Below, in pieces: positions 58,541-64,000 of a stretch of DNA of 64,000 nucleotides. Location: assembly GCA_030062745.1 (NCBI GenBank), contig CP099841.1:6507001-6571000 (forward strand), given 5' to 3'. The translations under genes and the position numbers were made by a program. Position 1 is the first letter of the stretch. Each line of letters opens with the position of its first letter. This DNA comes from Capitulum mitella (Eukaryota > Arthropoda > Thecostraca > Pollicipedomorpha > Pollicipedidae). The notes beneath the pieces were generated by a model. That model worked only from the letters and a program-made list of their open reading frames with translations, did not search any database and was not told the DNA's origin.

Positions 58541-59758
58541 GATGGATGGGATACAAGATGTGCGGGATCAAGATCTTCTTGCTTCGTGATCAATTCTCCC
58601 TGACTTTCAGCGAACTGGGGGCACTCAAGCGCTTCTTCTCTTTCATAGTCGTTCTGTACGTCGGGGTACGTTTCTGCGCTCCGTCGGCGGTGAAAGCTTC
58701 CTTGCACGACCTGGCCTTCCTGCAGAGCTTGATCAGCTACCCGGATGCTGGAATCTCGAAGGCGACCTCCAAGAAGTTCGCCAATCATCTCTGGTATCCC
58801 AGCGACCAACTGGCTGGTCTGTCGTTCTTCGAGGAGGACGTGCCGTGTGAAATGAAAAGGATGGTCGCGGCATTCCAGGAACAGGAATAGGAGAGTCCAC
58901 CCCAGCAAGCGCAGGTGGATCTCCCGGCAAAGATGATTCTCGCCATGAAGACCATCGCGGACTTCATCACGGCAAAGTCGGTGGGAATCCCAGAGGCCCA
59001 CGGCATCAACGCGGACTTCCGTGCCGCCGATCCCGCTGACTGGGAGACAGCAGGCTGGCTTCCAGGACGCCAAGGAAGTCCTCCGCGGGATCGTGGTGGT
59101 GAACGACTTCGCCGGGCGAGGAGTGGTTTTTATCCAACCGTACAACGATGTTCTGACGAAGGATGAAAGGCAAAAGCAATACCTGCTGCAGGTCGTAGAG
59201 TGGTACCGTCGCCACTACCTAGAGGCCACAACAGGGGACTACAGTGTCCCACCAAAGTCATGCTGCTGCCGACAGTCAATGACCTATGACCTGAACAGTC
59301 ATGTGCATTTTAAGCTATTACCGTATTCATAGTTTAAAAACCCGAGACGCAAAATACATGTTTGGAGCCTTTTTAGACTTGGACCTCACCATGACCTAAT
59401 CTCCCAGAGATAACACAAGTCCATGGAGAATGAAGTTCTTATTGGGGACGGGTAGAGCAGTCTCCTGTGACTTTAACTGACCCCAGTGCAGATTAGCAAA
59501 AGGTTTCATGCCCCACACTGCATGAACCAGTGACATTCAATCCTCATGTGATGTGGTGAGGTTAGGTTAGGCTAGGTTAGGTTAGGCTACGTTAGTTAGG
59601 TAACAGATCAAGGCAATATTTTGCAAGCATGATTCCCTCTCAAAGGCGCATCATTTAATGATACTTTGTCATTTTTGATATATCTATAATGATAATAATG
59701 ATTTAAGGATTTAATCTGAGAAAACACCCTGGAAAAGCCTTCATCGTAATTCGTCCTT
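58541..59758 (+). pseudogene. internal fragment of a relative of the 18-22 kb transposon
   Basis: Homologous, co-linear and nearly equal in length to 20765-21978. It begins abruptly at GATGGATGGG, encodes the transposase C-terminal blocks (CGIKIFL, SELGALKRF, WYPSDQLAGLSFFEEDVPCEMKR), and continues through DERQKQYLLQVVEW and the 3' noncoding region to TCATCGTAATTCGTCC. An in-frame TAG ends the first coding block at 58888-58890, and a frame change follows near 59060. Neither terminal repeat is present. It lacks the 52-bp insertion of the first copy but carries a TTAGG-type tract. Comparing the two copies shows which changes in each are private. Confidence 0.85.
59559..59605. repeat. interstitial (TTAGG)n telomere-type repeat
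   Basis: About eight imperfect GGTTA units on the plus strand (variants GGCTA, CGTTA). The homologous position of the first transposon copy lacks it, so it was gained within this copy. Confidence 0.8.
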
Positions 59759-60310
59759 GGTATTTGGGACCACCCTAATATGCAGTCATACATTTTACAG
59801 TTCCGCAAATTTTCCATGTATCCCATTTGTATGTGCCCTGATGTCATCTCTTGCTTGACGACAGGTGCAGACAAATGGCAATAAACGCCAGCAGGAAACC
59901 TGTCGTAAATGGGTAATAAAAGATTGAAGTTTTTGATTCATTGCATTTTTATGCATTTTATCCTTCAAAACAGAGTGGTAAAAACGTGATCGGGGACATT
60001 TTTGGACCAAACGAATCTATTGCCGACAAAAATCGACGAAGGCGGACAATTCACTTTAATATAATGCCGCTGTCAATCGAGACCGATTACATCGACCAAT
60101 CGTCGAATGCGGCTTATGAGTGACCTAGTGCTTATAAGTTTCACGGCCACAAGTTTTGCGCCGCTGTTCCGTCATTTGCCTCACTGACGATGCTGGGTTC
60201 GGTATATTTATGTTTACACGAGTCACCATGTTCGCAGGTAACGCCAAGCGACAATCCGCCCACGCATCTCTTGGTGGATTGATAATGAAACCTACCCTGC
60301 ACCATCGTTC
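59759..60310. other. upstream region of the SLC6-like gene
   Basis: AT-rich. The transporter frame is closed upstream by TAA at 60238-60240, leaving 23 sense codons before the first ATG. No TATA box with an initiator at a standard spacing stands out. Confidence 0.4.
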
Positions 60311-62557
60311 ATGATGAAGACAAGGAGACTCAGCACGAACATGCGCAAGTCCATCTTCAAGACTGCCACGAAGGAACGAGAGCAAACTAGATTTGCGTGG
60401 GCTACCAATTTTGATTTTTCGTTGGTGTCCGTAGCATGCGTCGTTGGGATCACAAATTTTGTTGGGTTTCCGCAATTCTGCAAAAAATACGGTGGGTTGG
60501 CCTTCTGCATACCATACATAACAGTAGTCGTATTCATGGGCCTTCCACTGTACTTTCTGGAAACCTTGCTGGGTCAGTACAGTGGACATGGGACGGTTGC
60601 CGTCATGAATGAGTTAGTGCCCGCTTTTGTCGGGATCGGCTATGCTCTCGTCATCAACAACTTCGTCGAATTCATGAGAAATGAGCTGGATGTGGCGAGG
60701 ATCCTACACATGACATTTTCAGCCCTGAAGCCGACGATACCGTGGGCAATCTGCGACAAGAACAGTTCAGTTGGGTGCTATTCTAGGGAAAACGACATTT
60801 ATTGTCGAGAAAACTATGGCAACAACACCATCTTTTACAATCTTACGTGCACGTCCATCTCTTCAATCTGTGTGGGCCTTGGCAATGTCAACGGTAGCGA
60901 CAGGAACTGCCAGCAGCAGAACGGTTCATCGGTGCCATTAGACACCCTTATAAAAAGGGTGACACCAGAGGGCGAATACCTTTACCGTGAGATATTGAAC
61001 TTGGAAGGCGCAACACTGGCACATCTGGGACCTATAGAATGGTTGATGTTCTGCTGCCTCGCAGCTTGCTGGGCTCTCACGTACGTCCTGAGCTTTAACG
61101 GATTTTCTACGACGGCGAATAGTGCTTATCTCACGGTTTTCGCGCCTGTGTTTGGCCAATTTTTTTTGTTCTTGAAAGCCTTCACATTGGAAGGTGCAGG
61201 CACAGGCATCAAGACTTACCTCTCATTCGACGCCACCTCCCTAGCATCAAAAGATGTGTGGTTGGACGCCATCCGGACGTGTTTCACTTCTCTGAGCCTG
61301 GGTCTGGGCTTGATTACCGCTGTTGGCAGCGCTAGCAAGCCATACAAAAATTGCTTGAAAACTTCCATAGCAATCATTTGCGTCGACACCTTCGTTTCAC
61401 TGGTAAGCGGACTGGGTTTCTTCGCTCTGATGGGACATCTAGCATTCAGATACGAAACAACGGTAGAGGACCTCCTAGCCGGAGAGCAAGATGTCGTATA
61501 CACCGCTCTGCCCACCGCCCTGGTGACTCTCTCTTATCCTCGAATCTTTACAGTGATATTCTTCGCATCAACTGCCTTGATGAGCTACGGGTATCTCGCG
61601 GCTGTCATCGCAATGGCAACATACGATGGCAAAGACATTTTCAACTCATTTACAAACCAACGAGGCGACGAAGAAAAGACGGCATCGAATTTGTCCATCT
61701 ACCAGTTCAACATCATAACCTGCACACTCGGTTTCACGTTTAGCATCCTGTTTGTCACCAAAGGTGGCACCCTGGTGCTGGAAGTAACCGATGTCAGGCG
61801 TCATATCGACATGTCCTTCATCATCGCCTCCTTACAGACGATTGTAATTTGCTTCTTTTATGGCAGTGGGAGTTTGCTGGACCTCGTGGAGGAGGAAATG
61901 GGCATCAAACTGGGAAAGTCACGGGCCTACTGGGCACTCTCATGGAATGTCGTCGCACCATGTCTGTTACTCTGGACCGCTTTCAACCTCCCTCAGGAGA
62001 CGGACTTGGCGGACCACGAAGAATCAAATGCCTGGCACATATTCGGCTTAACTTTTGCCTTCTATCCACTTCTGATCGTGGTCAGTTTCTTTTCACTGAA
62101 GATGTACCACTACCGTAAGGACGGAATCTGGAGGGCTTTGCAGCCCACCAGGAAGTGGTGTCTTGGTCTAGACACGGGTCTCTTTGTCGACGCCGAGGAG
62201 GCCGAGCCGGAAATCTGGAAGACTGGAGCCGAAGAACCGCCTTCATCACTTTCGGAAGGCGCGACAAAGCCGACGTCTTTGCCTCCTGTTTCAGGCGCAG
62301 ATCAGACCGAGGCTGGCGCCAAGCCTCTGACCATCTCACCGTCTGGCGCGCCATCTGACATAGCTCAGTCCAAGAAAGGCGATCGCTCAAAGTCCATTTT
62401 TAGCGGTCGTAAAGCTATGGCGATTATTGGGCACACAATTAAGGGAAACTCTTATGTGCCGTTTGAACGTCAGATAGAAGAGGGACAGCGGATACGTCGG
62501 AAGTCTCAGGGTATGTCTGCGGTGAGGCTTTCTGAGGGTTCTACAAAAACGACGTGA
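60311..62557 (+). CDS. SLC6-family (neurotransmitter/amino-acid transporter-like) protein, divergent, intronless
   Basis: A 748-codon frame with the 12-TM LeuT-fold layout. TM1 ~36-58 (GITNFVGFPQF, then KKYGGLAFCIPY), TM2 ~65-88 (LETLLGQYSG), TM3 ~107-138 ending TIPWAICD, a large loop 2 (140-240) with six Cys and five N-glycosylation sequons (N151, N171, N177, N194, N204), TM4-TM5 241-292, TM6 317-345, TM7 347-378, TM8-TM12 to ~598. A 150-residue Ser/Pro-rich tail begins with a juxtamembrane ALQPTRKW block. Family members use Na+ (often Cl-) gradients at the plasma membrane. Here key residues differ: the usual WRFP arginine is Gly52, the TM3 substrate tyrosine is Asn124, TM3 gains charges (E120, R123, E125, D127, R130), and Na+-site residues in TM6 and TM8 look replaced. 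The first ATG is chosen because a stop lies 23 codons upstream. Substrate unknown; a non-transporting role is possible. Confidence 0.93.
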   Translation: MMKTRRLSTNMRKSIFKTATKEREQTRFAWATNFDFSLVSVACVVGITNFVGFPQFCKKYGGLAFCIPYITVVVFMGLPLYFLETLLGQYSGHGTVAVMNELVPAFVGIGYALVINNFVEFMRNELDVARILHMTFSALKPTIPWAICDKNSSVGCYSRENDIYCRENYGNNTIFYNLTCTSISSICVGLGNVNGSDRNCQQQNGSSVPLDTLIKRVTPEGEYLYREILNLEGATLAHLGPIEWLMFCCLAACWALTYVLSFNGFSTTANSAYLTVFAPVFGQFFLFLKAFTLEGAGTGIKTYLSFDATSLASKDVWLDAIRTCFTSLSLGLGLITAVGSASKPYKNCLKTSIAIICVDTFVSLVSGLGFFALMGHLAFRYETTVEDLLAGEQDVVYTALPTALVTLSYPRIFTVIFFASTALMSYGYLAAVIAMATYDGKDIFNSFTNQRGDEEKTASNLSIYQFNIITCTLGFTFSILFVTKGGTLVLEVTDVRRHIDMSFIIASLQTIVICFFYGSGSLLDLVEEEMGIKLGKSRAYWALSWNVVAPCLLLWTAFNLPQETDLADHEESNAWHIFGLTFAFYPLLIVVSFFSLKMYHYRKDGIWRALQPTRKWCLGLDTGLFVDAEEAEPEIWKTGAEEPPSSLSEGATKPTSLPPVSGADQTEAGAKPLTISPSGAPSDIAQSKKGDRSKSIFSGRKAMAIIGHTIKGNSYVPFERQIEEGQRIRRKSQGMSAVRLSEGSTKTT

Positions 62558-62715
62558 GCTTGCTTGTTATACTGTGTCTCAAGGTCAAATGAACACTGAA
62601 CACTTCAATGAATTCAAGCGGACGACTTTGAGCAATGGTGATGTACTTTGTTGCTGTCATGTAGTAAATACTTTTGCGTGTTTTTCGAGCGCGTTGTTCA
62701 TTCACACGATTTGTT

Positions 62716-62721
62716 AATAAA
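62716..62721 (+). other. poly(A) signal AATAAA of the SLC6-like gene
   Basis: Canonical AATAAA lies 159 bp after the stop codon, followed by a GT-rich stretch. It fits a short 3' UTR. No genomic poly(A) tail follows, so the sequence gives no direct sign of recent retrocopying. Confidence 0.75.
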
Positions 62722-62787
62722 GAGTACATGTCTTGATATTTGACATCTCCTGAACTTCCATTTTCCTCTAAATCAAACATCAAACGA

Positions 62788-62897
62788 ATTTTTCCCTCAA
62801 TGAGTCCAACCTACTGCCAAACGCTCAAAACAGGACCACAGACTCATTTTTTTTTCCATCAATGAGTCCAGCATACTGTCAAACAGGACCAATCACA
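62788..62897. repeat. ~60-bp tandem duplication, 2 copies
   Basis: The block tttttccctcaatgagtcc, aacctactgccaaac, acaggacca (from 62789) is repeated as ttttttccatcaatgagtcc, agcatactgtcaaac, aggacca (from about 62850), with small differences. Confidence 0.75.
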
Positions 62898-63424
62898 TAA
62901 GGCATCAATCTCGCAGCAACTTGTTCGAACCACTGAGTTCCAGCTGACACTATGAGTGCCAATTATCCCCCCCGGTCCCAGCACTGTTTTATAATCGAGC
63001 TATTTTGCCTTTCAGAATGAAATACAATTTGCCAAATTAATTTGATGCTACTATCCTCTCCTACAACGGCACATCAAAATAAAAATATTATCGGGATGCT
63101 TCATAGCTATTTGCTGGAAGCAACGAAACACCTCGTGAGCAGCTATCCTTTCAGTGAAATCAGGAGAGACACACAGACGACAGATCGATGAACCTCGAAA
63201 CTCTAACCGTGTTTGTGTTGAAGTCATACACAACACTTTTCACATAATTCGTAGTGCATTTTGTGCTACCAAGCAAAGCAAGTTCGAGATCGACCTAGTT
63301 TTTCCACTCCACAAGCACCTCCGTCATTCACGATCAGCCTAATGCCGGCACCTTGGCAAGAAATATGCTCCAGCTCTGCTGACAAGACGCCGACGGTGAA
63401 TCAGCGGCAAATTCGAATTGATGG
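62898..63424. other. intergenic, nothing recognised
   Basis: Ordinary AT-rich DNA between the transporter gene and the final CpG island. Confidence 0.45.
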
Positions 63425-64000
63425 CCGATGAAAATGGCCGCCGGGAAGCGCTCCGTTTGTCCGCAGGCTGAGCCGAACAGCCGGCCGGGTGCAGCGGATC
63501 GGCAGAATTCGGCTCCGGCCGGCTGGGCGGCGCCGGCCGTCCGCGGACGACCCCGGCGTCTGCCGCGTCCGAGCGGCCGGTCGCGGCCGGGACAGACCGC
63601 CAGCCGTGCCGGCGACAGCTGCTGACCGCTGCCGAGCCCGGCGCGACGTCAGCGGAGCAGGGCCCGGCGCCGCCCGGCCCCGCGCGGCGGCGTCCGCTGT
63701 TTTGCGCGCGGCCGCGGCACGCGGCCTTTATTTGGCGGCCTCGATCCTTTGTGGCGGCGCCGGCGAGTTATCGCGGCCGTGATAACCACCCGTTCGCTAT
63801 CACTCTGGGCAAACAGCGGTGGCGGTGGACGGCGCGGTGGCGGCGGCTCCCCGCTGCAGTCGAGGCGCTGCCCGCGGACAGAGCCACAGCGCGGTCGGTC
63901 GATGTTGAGCGGAGGGTCAGCGCGGGTTGACGTGAGCCTGACCTAGCGGCTACCGGGGCGCAGGAAGGTCTCGGAATCCCCCGGGTTGAACTGGCTCGCC
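63425..64000. other. CpG island 15 (runs off the window)
   Basis: Very GC-rich, CpG-dense. The minus strand carries ATAAAGGCC in the block 63724-63733 (plus-strand GGCCTTTATT), again one AT-rich word in pure GC context. It may be a promoter for a gene beyond the window; no exon can be supported. Confidence 0.55.

Overview
This is a stretch of an animal nuclear genome, most likely an arthropod. The evidence is an intron-bearing gene start with a strong GTAAGT donor, a metazoan-type SLC6 transporter, a nuclear tRNA-Lys with a TTTT terminator, tRNA-derived SINEs, hAT-type DNA transposons, interstitial (TTAGG)n repeats (the usual arthropod telomere unit), and two perfect palindromes matching the ecdysone response element consensus. 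I cannot name the species; a chelicerate or crustacean is my best guess. There is no bacterial gene organisation and no CRISPR array.

The window is very gene-poor. Only three genes are well supported: tRNA-Lys(UUU) on the minus strand at 16906-16978, the first coding exon of an unrecognised acidic protein at 48960-49228, and a complete single-exon SLC6-like transporter of 748 codons at 60311-62557 with a poly(A) signal. Most long open frames elsewhere lie in very GC-rich islands or in tandem repeats with periods that keep several frames open. I do not treat them as genes.

Layout. Positions 1-18.1 kb alternate ordinary intergenic DNA with about six GC/CpG-rich islands (near 1.8-2.5, 4.2-4.5, 5.3-5.9, 8.6-9.5, 9.7-11.7 and 14.2-14.9 kb) and several minisatellites (90, ~54, 23 and 8 bp units). 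The 4.2 kb island carries the paired ecdysone-element-like palindromes. Positions 18113-22195 are one complete DNA transposon, with 15-bp perfect terminal inverted repeats and a perfect 8-bp target duplication, carrying a decayed transposase. Positions 22.2-44.2 kb hold more CpG islands, a 66-bp minisatellite, a degenerate CCCCTGAGAC satellite, a CT/ACTC microsatellite and a SINE. At 46.0-47.3 kb is a pair of diverged inverted repeats.

Positions 49741-53395 are a second hAT-type element inserted in a (TA)n tract. It has GTTACTCC-rich ends, a BED-finger remnant and a smaller nested inverted-repeat element. A 1.1-kb degenerate satellite follows. The last 10 kb contain a pogo-like short element, a second SINE copy, an internally truncated relative of the 18-kb transposon, the SLC6 gene and a final CpG island.

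The most unusual points are four. First, the SLC6 protein has an intact frame, but its extracellular-gate arginine, TM3 tyrosine and several sodium-site residues appear replaced. Second, the exactly bounded 4.08-kb transposon has a transposase I cannot assign. Third, the same octamer minisatellite occurs at two loci in opposite orientation. Fourth, two perfect ecdysone-element palindromes are centred exactly 60 bp apart inside a CpG island.
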